From Hymenobacter plasmatis (lineage in GTDB: Bacteria > Bacteroidota > Bacteroidia > Cytophagales > Hymenobacteraceae), in contig NZ_JAJFAW010000039.1 in the NCBI RefSeq assembly GCF_020711255.1, forward strand, positions 1 to 32,291: a DNA stretch of 32,291 nt. Reading direction: 5' to 3'. Made by a program: the position numbers and the translations under genes. Positions 8,299-17,594 of the stretch are shown here, one piece after another. How positions within the stretch are numbered: position 1 is the first letter of the stretch; each line of letters begins with the position of its first letter. The notes under the pieces are model-generated. The model saw only the letters and a list, made by a program, of their open reading frames with translations, was not told the DNA's origin and made no database searches.

Positions 8299-9726
8299 AT
8301 GAAAAGAAAGCTGGAGAAGTTCGCTGAGTTTGCCGCCGATGTGCTGCCGCACGAAGTGGCGTGGCTGCAGCAGGTGCAGCAGTTTCAGGATGCCGACAAC
8401 CGGGAGATTCTCGAAACCATTGCCTACAACTGCCACCACTCGCGTACGCCGGTGGCCTTCCGGCCGGCCATCGACAAGCGCAAGTACTCCAACCTGATGC
8501 AGTGGATACAGCAGCGGCTGGACAGCATCGACGTGGACAAGCACCTGGTGCGGCTCAACGAGCTGGACCAGAAAATCATGACGGATTCCATCAGTTCGGG
8601 GGAGGAGAAGGCGCTGCTGCAGGCCATTGTGCGGTATGACCGGCCGGCGTATTACTTCGTGAAGTTCTACGAGCTGACGTTGAGCTACCAGCAGTTTTTG
8701 CTGGTGCGCATGCGCTTCAAGGAGCACCAGTTGGTGGCCCAGTTTGTGGAGCAGCAGCGGGCGGCATATGAGAAGAGCCGGGCCGTGTTTGGGCAGCTGC
8801 ACCAAGCTACGCTCGACATCACCAACCAGTACACCAAGAATGCCACCGAAAGCCGGCAGTGGGAACCGTGGCTGCTGGCCACCTTCTACGACGACACGCT
8901 GGATGGCCTGAACCGCTACTTTGCGGTGGTGCGGCTCACGTTTCTGTACTTCAACTATTCGGAATTCGACAAGCTGAAGGCCGTGTACGAGGACCTGGAC
9001 GGACTGCTGCGGCAGGGCATGTTCTATTCGCGCCGCATCCTGTTCAACTACTACGCCAACAGCGTGCTGCTGCATTCCAAGTTCGACGTGCTGCAGCAGG
9101 CCGAGGAGTTCGGCTACCTGAGCATCAAGCAGAAGAACACCGACCACCTGCACTACCTGAACAACTACAGCGCGATACTGCTGCGGCAGGGCAAAATCCA
9201 CGAGGCGCTGGCCCTGATGAAGCAGTCGTTTGCGTCGTTGCGCAACACCAATAACCTGCGGAATAAAATCGGGTTTATGGCCTTCTACATCAAGTGCCTC
9301 AACCTGAACGGGCAGCCCGCCGACGGCGAAAAGATGGCCGACAGCTTCCTGCGCGACAACAGCAAGGAAATTCTGGCCCACCGCTGGCACATCTTCTTCG
9401 TGGCCTACTTCCAGGCGCTGGTGCTGCAGGAGAAGTACGACAAGCTGCTGCGGGTGTGCCGCAAGTTTCACATCCTGCAAAAAGAGGCCGAATACCGCAC
9501 CAGGCCCAACTACGTGCCCACGCTGGAATGGTACTACAACATCAGCCAGTACGTGGAGAACGAAATCGACGACGACCAGCTCGTGGAGCTGATGGGCCGT
9601 TCCGGGCAGCCCCATTTTGGCAACCCGCACAAGCAGCGGCTGCTGCTGGACCTGCTGGGCGAGGTGAAATCCTGCATTCCCCACTTGTGCGGCCGCATCA
9701 AGTCCATGCTGTTGCAGCAAGGCTAA
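8299..9726 (+). CDS. Unrecognised alpha-helical (TPR-like) protein
   Basis: About 475 residues from this start. An open frame extends back to 8083, but it overlaps the transpeptidase gene and its terminator. Real starts are therefore ATG 8299 (MKRKLEKFAEFAADVLPHE) or ATG 8251; I prefer 8299 because a charged helix starts there. No signal peptide or membrane segment, so probably cytoplasmic. The sequence is rich in amphipathic helices with Tyr/Leu/Lys. Repeated helix pairs such as LLRQGKIHEALALMKQSFA and ALVLQEKYDKLLRVCRKF resemble tetratricopeptide repeats, suggesting a protein-protein interaction scaffold. No catalytic motif or HTH is recognised. I cannot assign a function; neighbours (cell-wall enzyme, TonB receptor) give no clear clue. 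Confidence 0.85.
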   Translation: MKRKLEKFAEFAADVLPHEVAWLQQVQQFQDADNREILETIAYNCHHSRTPVAFRPAIDKRKYSNLMQWIQQRLDSIDVDKHLVRLNELDQKIMTDSISSGEEKALLQAIVRYDRPAYYFVKFYELTLSYQQFLLVRMRFKEHQLVAQFVEQQRAAYEKSRAVFGQLHQATLDITNQYTKNATESRQWEPWLLATFYDDTLDGLNRYFAVVRLTFLYFNYSEFDKLKAVYEDLDGLLRQGMFYSRRILFNYYANSVLLHSKFDVLQQAEEFGYLSIKQKNTDHLHYLNNYSAILLRQGKIHEALALMKQSFASLRNTNNLRNKIGFMAFYIKCLNLNGQPADGEKMADSFLRDNSKEILAHRWHIFFVAYFQALVLQEKYDKLLRVCRKFHILQKEAEYRTRPNYVPTLEWYYNISQYVENEIDDDQLVELMGRSGQPHFGNPHKQRLLLDLLGEVKSCIPHLCGRIKSMLLQQG

Positions 9727-9895
9727 AGTTGTTGATAAACAATGTATTGAGAAACGGGCCGTGATTAGCCGTCGGTTAAGTCCACCTTCGTTATTTGATG
9801 GGTAGCGGGGCAGCGGTTTGGAGAGGCCAGTAGATTCGTCCCACTACTGCCCGCCACCCCGAAAATCCCACTCAACCCTTTCAAAAACAACGAAT

Positions 9896-12421
9896 ATGGC
9901 CTCTCGACTTTTACTCCTTTTTCTGCTGAGCATTCAGGCGTTGGTGGCGGCCGCCCAGGGCGGCGTGCGCGGCCGCGTGACCGACGCGGCTACCAACGAA
10001 CCGCTGCCGGGCGTGAGCGTGCTCATTGTCGGCACCCGCACGGGTACTTCCACCGGCAACGCCGGCGATTTCGCCATCAGCGGCCTCAAGCCGGGTACGT
10101 ACAAGGTGGTGTTTTCCTACATCGGCTACGAGCTGCCCGAGCGCACGGTGGAAGTGGGCCAGGAGGTGCAGGACATGGGTTCCATTGCGATGACCCAAAC
10201 CACCGTGATGGCCGGCGAAGTGGTGGTATCGGCCTCGCGCCGCCCCGAGAAGCTGACCGAGGCCCCGGCCACCATCAGCGTGATTAACGCCCGCCAGATT
10301 GACGAGCTGCCTTCCTTCAACGTGGGCGAGCTGCTGGCCCGCCAGAAGGGCGTGGACTACATCCGGAGCGGTGTGCTGGGCACGGGCCTGAACGTGCGCG
10401 GCTTCAACAGCGCCTTCAACCCCAAGAATCTGCAAATGAACGATGCGCGCCTGTCCACGCTCATTGCCACCGGCCTGCCGCTGGGCCCACTCACCAGCGT
10501 GGTGAAGGAAGATATTGAGCGCATTGAAGTAGTGCTGGGGCCCTCGGCGGCGCTGTACGGCCCCAACGCCCACAACGGGCTGGTGAACACCATCAGCAAA
10601 GACCCGCGCCGCTCGGCCGGCACCACGGTGGCGCTGGGCCTGGGCAACCAGAGCGTGTTTTCGGGCCGCTTCCGCCACGCGCAGGTGCTCAATTCCAAGC
10701 TGGCCTTCAAGGTGACGGGCGAATACACGCGGGGCGAAGACTTCAACTACGTGGACACGGTGTACTACAACAACACCGCTTTTGCGGCCGCGGCCACGCC
10801 CACCACGCCGGCCCGCAGCGGCCTGTTTCATGCCGAGAAAGAAATTGACCTCGACCGCACCTTTAAGAGCCTGCACGGCGAGGCGGCGGTGTACTACAGC
10901 CTCACCGACAAGGCCGACCTCATCCTGTCGTACGGCGGCAACCTATCGAGCTTTCTGGCCCAGACCAACGCCGGCCGCAACCAGATAAAGGACTGGAGCG
11001 TGCAGTACCTGCACGCCCGCTACGTGTCGCCGCGCTGGTTTGCGCAGGTGTACAACACCTGGAGCAAGACCGAGGACACCTACGCCATCAACCAGCGCAC
11101 CCAAAACTACCTGAGCTTCAAGGATGCCGGTTTCAGCGAAGATGTGGCCCGCAGCCGCTCGTTTGATGAGCAGTGGTTTGGCAAAACCACTACCGCAGGC
11201 GTGGCCTTGAAGCGCGGGGCCGTGTTCAAAGACGCTTCGCGCCGCGTGAATGGAGAGGTGCAGTACAACAACACGTTCGGCATTTTCAACCTGGTGGTGG
11301 GCACGCAGTACCAGCGCGACATGGCCTTCAGCAAGCACACCTACCTGTTTGACCGCGACGGCGACATTGTTATCAACCAGATTGGGCTGTATGGCCAGGG
11401 CGAATTGGCACTGCCCAACCACTTCAAGCTCATTGCCGCGGCCCGCGCCGACCAGCACGACCGGTACGGCTTCAACTTCATCCCGAAAGGCGGAGCCGTG
11501 TGGTCCTACAACGACCAGTCGGTGCGCCTGACCTATGGCCAGGGCATTGCCGCTCCCACCATCCTCAACCTCGACGGCTACCTGTTCGGCGGCCTGCTCA
11601 TCGGCAATGGCGAAGGCTTCACCCTGAGCGACGGCACGGTTATCAACAAGTTGAAAGTCGAGACCATCAAAACCCTCGAAATAGGCTACAAAGGCAAGGT
11701 GATGCCAAAATTCTTCATCGATGCCAATGCCTACTACAACCGCTCGAAAGACTTCCTGAGTCCGGCCATCAACATTGCCACGCTGGGCCGCAAGGTGGTG
11801 AAGCGCGGCGACACGCCCATGTCGACGGTGGTGCCGGGCACGCCCGAAGCCGGCGCGGCCACGGTGCTCACCTACGTCAACTTCGGCCAGGTAGACACCT
11901 ACGGTGCCGACCTGGGCCTGAGCTACTACCTCACCAACTCCCTAAGCCTGGCGTTGAACTACTCGTACTTCGGCTTTGACCTCGACAAAAGCGACCTGAG
12001 CAACGACGGCAACAAGGACGGCAAGGTGCAGAACGAAATCGACCTGCCCATCAACACGCCCGCCCACAAAGGCAGCCTGGCCGTGAACTACAGCGGCAAA
12101 AAGCTCTTCGGCTCGGTGTTTACGCGCTGGGTGCAGGCCTACGACTTCTACTCCGGCATCAACGTGGCCGCCGCGGCCAACCCCACGCTCGGCGTGCGCG
12201 AAAACGCCCGCTTCGGCCGCACCTGGAACTACGGCCCGCTGGGCGGCTACACCACCGTGGACGTGAGCGCCGGCTACCGCGTCAATAGCTACCTCACGGC
12301 TTCAGCGCAAGTGGTCAACCTGTTCGATACCAAGATGCGCGAGTTCGTGGCCTCGCCTTTCATCGGCCGCCTCTATTCCGTTGAGCTAAAGGCCATGCTG
12401 CCGGCCGTGGCTTCCCACTAA
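9896..12421 (+). CDS. TonB-dependent receptor
   Basis: Outer-membrane receptor of 841 residues. The open frame extends upstream to 9818, but the ATG at 9896 starts a standard signal peptide (MASRLLLLFLLSIQALVAAAQ). Domains in order are a carboxypeptidase-D regulatory-like beta-sandwich (about 22-105, VRGRVTDAATNEPLPGVSV), a TonB plug (about 118-225, including the plug-end pattern IERIEVVLGPSAALYG), and a 22-strand-type barrel to the C-terminus. It imports a large or scarce ligand using TonB energy. No SusD partner gene is adjacent, so it is not a standard SusCD polysaccharide system. The substrate is unknown. Transcription probably ends at the palindromic terminator at 12616-12661. Confidence 0.93.
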   Translation: MASRLLLLFLLSIQALVAAAQGGVRGRVTDAATNEPLPGVSVLIVGTRTGTSTGNAGDFAISGLKPGTYKVVFSYIGYELPERTVEVGQEVQDMGSIAMTQTTVMAGEVVVSASRRPEKLTEAPATISVINARQIDELPSFNVGELLARQKGVDYIRSGVLGTGLNVRGFNSAFNPKNLQMNDARLSTLIATGLPLGPLTSVVKEDIERIEVVLGPSAALYGPNAHNGLVNTISKDPRRSAGTTVALGLGNQSVFSGRFRHAQVLNSKLAFKVTGEYTRGEDFNYVDTVYYNNTAFAAAATPTTPARSGLFHAEKEIDLDRTFKSLHGEAAVYYSLTDKADLILSYGGNLSSFLAQTNAGRNQIKDWSVQYLHARYVSPRWFAQVYNTWSKTEDTYAINQRTQNYLSFKDAGFSEDVARSRSFDEQWFGKTTTAGVALKRGAVFKDASRRVNGEVQYNNTFGIFNLVVGTQYQRDMAFSKHTYLFDRDGDIVINQIGLYGQGELALPNHFKLIAAARADQHDRYGFNFIPKGGAVWSYNDQSVRLTYGQGIAAPTILNLDGYLFGGLLIGNGEGFTLSDGTVINKLKVETIKTLEIGYKGKVMPKFFIDANAYYNRSKDFLSPAINIATLGRKVVKRGDTPMSTVVPGTPEAGAATVLTYVNFGQVDTYGADLGLSYYLTNSLSLALNYSYFGFDLDKSDLSNDGNKDGKVQNEIDLPINTPAHKGSLAVNYSGKKLFGSVFTRWVQAYDFYSGINVAAAANPTLGVRENARFGRTWNYGPLGGYTTVDVSAGYRVNSYLTASAQVVNLFDTKMREFVASPFIGRLYSVELKAMLPAVASH

Positions 12422-12456
12422 GTACTCCCGCACAAGTAAGCGTATAGGAAAAGCCG

Positions 12457-12546
12457 GTCATGCTGAGCGCAGTCGAAGCATCTCTACCACTATACTAAAA
12501 TCAATTAGTTGCGCGGTAGAGATGCTTCGACTGCGCTCAGCATGAC
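12457..12546. repeat. Intergenic palindromic repeat, GTCATGC family
   Basis: Arms at 12457-12488 and 12515-12546 are perfect 32-base inverted repeats around a 26-base AT-rich loop. The arm contains GTCATGCTGAGCGCAG and GAAGCATCT. Very similar arms occur at 22106-22277, so this is a dispersed element and not just a terminator. No gene lies inside. Confidence 0.85.
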
Positions 12547-12615
12547 GGAAACGGTTGCTAATGCTCGGCTACTTAAGGTGTCGGGACTAGCCAGATGCCT
12601 TATTCTTGATACCCA

Positions 12616-12661
12616 CCGAACACAAAAAAGGGGCCGCATGCGGCCCCTTTTTTGTGTTCGG
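12616..12661. terminator. 46-bp perfect palindrome, bidirectional terminator
   Basis: A gapless palindrome centred on GCATGC, with GGGGCCGC and AAAAAA on one side and the mirror image on the other. It lies between the convergent TonB receptor (plus) and T9SS cargo gene (minus), 11 bases past the latter's stop codon. A- and T-runs flank the GC core on both sides, so it can end transcripts from either direction. Confidence 0.88.
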
Positions 12662-12672
12662 CTGTGCCTGGC

Positions 12673-15600
12673 TTACTTGGTGAGTACCAGGCGCACGGTC
12701 TGTACTTTGCCGTCTATCAGTAGGCGGCCGGTGTAGAGGCCGGCGGCAAAAGCGGCTCCCTCCACCGTGAACTCATAGTCCTGGCCGGCCTGGGCGGGGC
12801 CATCATACAAGGTCTTCACCATCTGGCCCAACGTGTTGTAGAGCTGCAGCTTGGCCGTGCCGGTAACCTCGGGGCGGAAGTGGACCACGGCGCGCTCCGA
12901 GAAAGGATTGGGATACGCCTCGAACACGGCTGTGGGCATCGCGCCTTGGCTGGCTGCGCTGCTATCCGTAGCGCTCGTAGCTACCGCGGTTTTCGTGGCC
13001 GTCGTCGTGCAATCCCCCAGCGTATCGCCGTGCTTCAGGTAATCGGCTACGTCAGCAGATGTTACGCAGGCAGCCTTGCCCTTGTGGCACAGCAGCACTT
13101 TGTCGTTTTTGACGCCGCAACGGGCGTCAATCACGGTCAGGGTCACGCTCTTGATGGCGGTGCAGCCGGAAGGGCTGGTCGCCGTGACGGTGTAGGTATA
13201 GGTGCCGGCTGCGGTAGCCGTGAACACCGGGTTGGCAGTGGAGGCACTGCTCAGGCCGGCCGTGGGGCTCCACTGGTAGCTGGCCCCGTCCGAAGCGGTG
13301 AGGGTCACGCTCTGCGGCCCATACCCCAGGTACAGGGTGGTGGCCACGCCGCCGGTGTACACCGTTGAGGCGGGCACAACGGCAATCTGCGGGTTCGGGA
13401 TGCTGCCCGTCACGGTGACGGTGGCCGTCTGGCTGGCCACGTTGCCGTGGATGTCGGTCACGGTCAGCGTCACGGCATTGGCGCCGATGTTGCCGCAGTC
13501 GAAGGTGGTCTTGCTCAGCGTGGTGGAAGCGATGCCGCAGGCATCGGTGCTGCCGTTATCCACCTGGGATGGCGTGATGGTGGCGGTGCCGTTGCTCAGG
13601 GCCACGGTTATGTTCCGGACGAGCACAGCGGGTGCTTGCTTGTCCTGAACCACCACGGAAAAGGTCTTGGTAACGGTGCCGCAGCTATTGGTGGCGGTAG
13701 CCGTCACGATGGTGGTGCCCACTGGGAAGAAGTAGGGCGAAGTAATGGCCTGGGCCTGGCCATCTTTCACTACCGAGTAGGTGATGACCGGAGCCGGAGC
13801 CCCGGTGGCCGTAGAGACGAAAGTGACCGACGCGCCGCACTCGGTGGCCGAGGTATTGGCCGTCGGAATGGTAGGGGCCGTCAGGACCGGCGGCGTGTTC
13901 ACGGTTATGGTGGCGGAGCCGGTGAGGGCCGTTGCCTGGCAATTGGCATCCGTGAGCGAGGCCAAGGTGTAGGTGGTAGTTGCCGTTGGGCTAACGGCCA
14001 GCAGGTAGTTGCCTGCGCCGGTTACATCCGCCGCGGTGATGGTGAGGGGCGTCGTGGTGGTGCCGCCGTCGGGGGAGTACGCCAGCAACCAGGGCGCGCT
14101 GCCGGTCAGGTGCACGGTGAGGCTGGCGGTTTCGCCGGTGCAGATGGTGGCGTTGCCGGTCAGGGCAGCGGTGGGCAGGGCCCTTACCGTTATCTGCTGG
14201 GTGTAGGTGTCGGAGCAGGCGCCTTGCGTGATGGTTAGCTTGGCAGTGTAGGTGCCCGCGGCGGGGTAGGTATAGGAGACGTTGCCTGCGGTGGTCAGGT
14301 CAACCGTACCGTTGCTGTCAAAATCCCAGGCGTAGGTGGCGTTGGCTTCTACCGTCTTGGAAGCATCGGTAAAGGCCGTGGGCGCCCCCTGGCACACGGG
14401 GGCGGCCGTAAACGAAGGCTCCGGCTGCAAACAGATAAGGCCGGTTTTGACTACCCGGTAAGTCGTGCCCACCCGGATGCCGTCGATTTGCAGCGCGGGT
14501 GAGCTGGCGCCCTGGCGCAAGGCCACGGAGCCGATGTTGTCGTTCGGGGCGGAGGGAGTGGTGCCGGTTTCGGTGGAGCTGGCCGAGGCCGTGGTGGGCT
14601 CCGTATCGGTGGTGGGGTTCACGAACAGCTGGCTCACGTTGCCGGCCTCGTCAAACGAATACTTTATCACGAGCAGGTACGTGGCGTTCAAATCGTATTC
14701 CTGCGCGGCGTAGGTAGCGGCTCCGCTGCCGCTGATGCCAAACTGCACTTTGCTGGTTGAGCTACCCTGCTTGACAAACACGCGGCTGCGGAAGTTGCTG
14801 CCAATCACCTTGGGGCCCAAGTGGAAAAAGTAGTCGCCGGTAGTGCTCACTTTGCTCACTTTCACCAGCGCCGAAACATACACGGGCGTGCGGCCATAAA
14901 CGGCCTCGAACGTCCGGTTTACATCTTCGCCGCTGGTCACCAGGGCGGCGGCGTTGCCGCTGTTGGCGCCATAGCCGGGATAAGCAAGGCCGGTGGTGGT
15001 AACGGCAACGGCATTGGTGCCTCCGCCGCTGTGGGCGGTCCAGTTATTGGCCGTTAGCAGCGAGCCGGCAGGGTACTCAAAGTTCTCTTCCAGCAGCATG
15101 GCGGCCGGGGCGGCCACCGTCTGTTGCTGCAGGGTGCCGGGCGTGGTGGTCAGGTAGTTTTCGGCGTAGGGGGTGTCGTTATCGTTGAAGGCAAAGACCG
15201 AAAAATAGTAGGGCGTGTTGGCGCGCAGGTTGGTCACCTGCACGGTGCTGCCGGTGCCGTTGTACACCACATAGTTGCCTTTGCCCAGCACACTGCCCTG
15301 GCCAAAGTCCTGGTCGGCGGTGTAGGTAGTGGCATCCTGCGGGTCGGCATCTACGGCGCTCCCGAGGTGGGCCACTACCAGGCGCTTGGCCCCGTCGCCC
15401 CCACTCAGGTTGAGCTGAAGCGACGTGCTGGTGACCTGGCTGGCGGTGAGCGCAGCGGGCTGGGTGGGCTCGGCGGCCAGGGGCACGGCCACGGTGGTGA
15501 AGGTGAATTCCTCGCCGTAAGCCGTGCTGGTAGCGTTGGTGGCATAGGCCCGAACGAAATACGTAGTGCCGGGCAGCAGCCCTGTAATGGCGCTGGTGAA

Positions 15601-17529
15601 GGTGCCGCTACCGGCGCCATCGGCGGTTTTGGTGGTGCCCAGAATGGGGTTCGCCGTTTTGGCCCATACCACCCCGCGGGCGGTGACAGCGGTGCCGCCG
15701 TCCAGGGCTACGGTGCCGCCGGTGCTGGCGCTAGTGGGCGTCAGGTTGGTCACGGCCGTGGTGCTCAGCGTAGCGGGATATACCGCCTCGACGCCGGTGC
15801 CGGAAACCGCGACCGACTGGCTGGGCAGGCCGTTGCTGGTGACCGGAATGGACGCCTGGTAAGGCTGGGCGGCCGTGGGCACAAAGCGCACGTCGATGGT
15901 AGTGCTGGGTACGCTGCCGCCCGTCGGCGCCAGCACAATGGCGCAGCACGCAAACGGGTTGGTACCGGTCCGGATTTCGAAGCCCGCCGGTGGCGTAATG
16001 GTAATGTTGTCGGTGAGGCTGGAGCCGCTGACCGCGAAGTTTCGGACGGTGGAGCCCGCGCCCGAAGCCACGGAACCGAAGTCGGGAAGGGTGGTGGGCG
16101 ACACGGTGAGGGCCGGCGCCACAACCGGGGCAGTTACCGTTAGCTCAACTGGCGTACTCAGGCCTGTGGCCGTGCCGCAAGCGCTGCTGATGACGGCCTG
16201 CGCCACAACGTAAAACGTGCCGGCTCCCGGAAAATCCGCGCCCTTCACTTGGTAAGTAGAGACGGTAGCACCGGAAATAGTCGAAGTAAACGGGCCCACC
16301 GAATTAGTGCTGTACAGCCAGCTATAGGCCGACCCGGTGGCGGCGCTGGCCGTGAGGGTGCCGCCCGTGCCGGTAGTCGTCACCGATTGGGGGGTAGAGG
16401 GCGTCACCGCGACGGGGTTATCGGCTGGCGTGAGGCTCACGGTCAGGTCGGCGCCGTTGTTGGAGCCCAGGGTAGCGGGGTTGCTGTTGAGCACCCGCAC
16501 GCGGTATTTGGTGCCGCTGGGCGTGCCGGCCGGAATAGTAGCTGCAATGGGTGAGGTATCGCCGCTGCCAATCAGGCCAGCGGTGGCGCTGGCCGGAAAT
16601 ACGCCCGTGGCATCCGACAGCTGCACGCTGTAAGGGCTTGTGTAAGTGCCCGTGCTGGTAAATGGTACGCTTACCGCGCTGCCTGCTGTGGCCGTCACGC
16701 AAAACGAAGTCGGCGATACGCTGCCCGTGCTGATACTGCCGGTGGGGGGAGGAGGTGGGCCGCCGGCCAATGTGGGGGTCAGCACCAGGTTATCGAGGCC
16801 AGAGGCTTGGCCGTTGGTGCTGCCACTGATGGTGCCACCCACACCTACCTGGCTCCAGCGCAGGTAATAAGTCGCGCCGTTGGCGAGGTTCACACCAAGC
16901 AACGGCACCGTTTTGGTGATGGTTTGTGGGGGAGCATAAAACACCGTATTGCTCGCATCGGCGGGGTAGTTCTGGGCGCCAGCTGACTGGGCAGTCCATG
17001 TTACCCCATCGGGGCTGGTGTAGAAAGTCCAGTTATATTCTCGACTGCCTGAGCGATATTTCTCCAGGTTGAACTGCACTGTCAAATCCTGAATGGTGGC
17101 GCCACTACTGTTGCTTACGGCCAGCATGATGCTGCGCGGTGTACCATACGTGCCACTATTCAAAAAGCCCAAGGCCCGGTCAGATGTGCCAGCCACCGAC
17201 AAAAAATTGTAGGTGCCCCCGGTAGAAATGTTGCTTGTGCTGGTGCTACCGCCGTTCGAGGCAACGCTGGTCAGGGTGTAGTTGTTAGCGCTGGTATAGG
17301 TCGGCGCAGCTTCGCCGGAGAGCTTGATGTTCGCGGGCGTGGTAGCAGCAGCGCTGGTTCCCATCCCGTCGAAGTTCTCCGTAACAGGAGTGGAACTGCT
17401 TAGCACCATCTGGGCTTGGGCTGCAAAAGGAGTAACCGCTAGGGTTGAGCTAAATAAGCCCACTACAAGAGTATGGAGAAATAGAACTGCTCGTGCGGAG
17501 AGGCTGGAGTGCTTAAAGATTTGCTTCAT
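12673..17529 (-). CDS. Large T9SS type A sorting-domain protein with Ig/Fn3/PKD/HYR-like repeats
   Basis: Secreted or cell-surface protein of 1618 residues. A Sec signal peptide (about 1-39, ending FAAQA) is followed by a beta-sandwich region and Bacteroidota Ig-like repeats. After these come a choice-of-anchor/Fn3-like segment with PATTYF-type motifs (LLPGTTYFVRAYA), a laminin-G-like segment and a PKD domain (YAWDFDSNGT, SYTYPAAGTYTAKLTI). HYR-like repeats lead to a small Cys/His module (about 1471-1507, LLCHKG ... HGDTLGDC). The last 85 residues are a T9SS type A C-terminal domain (from FEAYPNPFSE, about 1536, to RLVLTK). This domain directs export through the outer membrane and then attachment or release. 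No enzymatic domain was recognised; adhesion or matrix function is inferred. A TTGAGCTR copy lies in the signal-peptide codons. Confidence 0.92.
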   Translation of the reverse strand: MKQIFKHSSLSARAVLFLHTLVVGLFSSTLAVTPFAAQAQMVLSSSTPVTENFDGMGTSAAATTPANIKLSGEAAPTYTSANNYTLTSVASNGGSTSTSNISTGGTYNFLSVAGTSDRALGFLNSGTYGTPRSIMLAVSNSSGATIQDLTVQFNLEKYRSGSREYNWTFYTSPDGVTWTAQSAGAQNYPADASNTVFYAPPQTITKTVPLLGVNLANGATYYLRWSQVGVGGTISGSTNGQASGLDNLVLTPTLAGGPPPPPTGSISTGSVSPTSFCVTATAGSAVSVPFTSTGTYTSPYSVQLSDATGVFPASATAGLIGSGDTSPIAATIPAGTPSGTKYRVRVLNSNPATLGSNNGADLTVSLTPADNPVAVTPSTPQSVTTTGTGGTLTASAATGSAYSWLYSTNSVGPFTSTISGATVSTYQVKGADFPGAGTFYVVAQAVISSACGTATGLSTPVELTVTAPVVAPALTVSPTTLPDFGSVASGAGSTVRNFAVSGSSLTDNITITPPAGFEIRTGTNPFACCAIVLAPTGGSVPSTTIDVRFVPTAAQPYQASIPVTSNGLPSQSVAVSGTGVEAVYPATLSTTAVTNLTPTSASTGGTVALDGGTAVTARGVVWAKTANPILGTTKTADGAGSGTFTSAITGLLPGTTYFVRAYATNATSTAYGEEFTFTTVAVPLAAEPTQPAALTASQVTSTSLQLNLSGGDGAKRLVVAHLGSAVDADPQDATTYTADQDFGQGSVLGKGNYVVYNGTGSTVQVTNLRANTPYYFSVFAFNDNDTPYAENYLTTTPGTLQQQTVAAPAAMLLEENFEYPAGSLLTANNWTAHSGGGTNAVAVTTTGLAYPGYGANSGNAAALVTSGEDVNRTFEAVYGRTPVYVSALVKVSKVSTTGDYFFHLGPKVIGSNFRSRVFVKQGSSTSKVQFGISGSGAATYAAQEYDLNATYLLVIKYSFDEAGNVSQLFVNPTTDTEPTTASASSTETGTTPSAPNDNIGSVALRQGASSPALQIDGIRVGTTYRVVKTGLICLQPEPSFTAAPVCQGAPTAFTDASKTVEANATYAWDFDSNGTVDLTTAGNVSYTYPAAGTYTAKLTITQGACSDTYTQQITVRALPTAALTGNATICTGETASLTVHLTGSAPWLLAYSPDGGTTTTPLTITAADVTGAGNYLLAVSPTATTTYTLASLTDANCQATALTGSATITVNTPPVLTAPTIPTANTSATECGASVTFVSTATGAPAPVITYSVVKDGQAQAITSPYFFPVGTTIVTATATNSCGTVTKTFSVVVQDKQAPAVLVRNITVALSNGTATITPSQVDNGSTDACGIASTTLSKTTFDCGNIGANAVTLTVTDIHGNVASQTATVTVTGSIPNPQIAVVPASTVYTGGVATTLYLGYGPQSVTLTASDGASYQWSPTAGLSSASTANPVFTATAAGTYTYTVTATSPSGCTAIKSVTLTVIDARCGVKNDKVLLCHKGKAACVTSADVADYLKHGDTLGDCTTTATKTAVATSATDSSAASQGAMPTAVFEAYPNPFSERAVVHFRPEVTGTAKLQLYNTLGQMVKTLYDGPAQAGQDYEFTVEGAAFAAGLYTGRLLIDGKVQTVRLVLTK

Positions 17530-17594
17530 AAAGAGACAAGAATGCCGCGAAAAACCGGTGGGATACTAAGACTGGAGGCTGGTACGACGGGTGC

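Noticed and set aside
8266..9720. 484-residue open frame on the minus strand
   Set aside because: It is the antisense shadow of the helical-repeat gene; its translation is a low-complexity His/Gln/Val/Leu mix with no domain, and the plus frame has coherent helices.
15124..16143. 339-residue plus-strand frame inside the T9SS gene
   Set aside because: Gly/Ala/Arg-rich antisense shadow of repetitive Ser/Thr-rich coding sequence.
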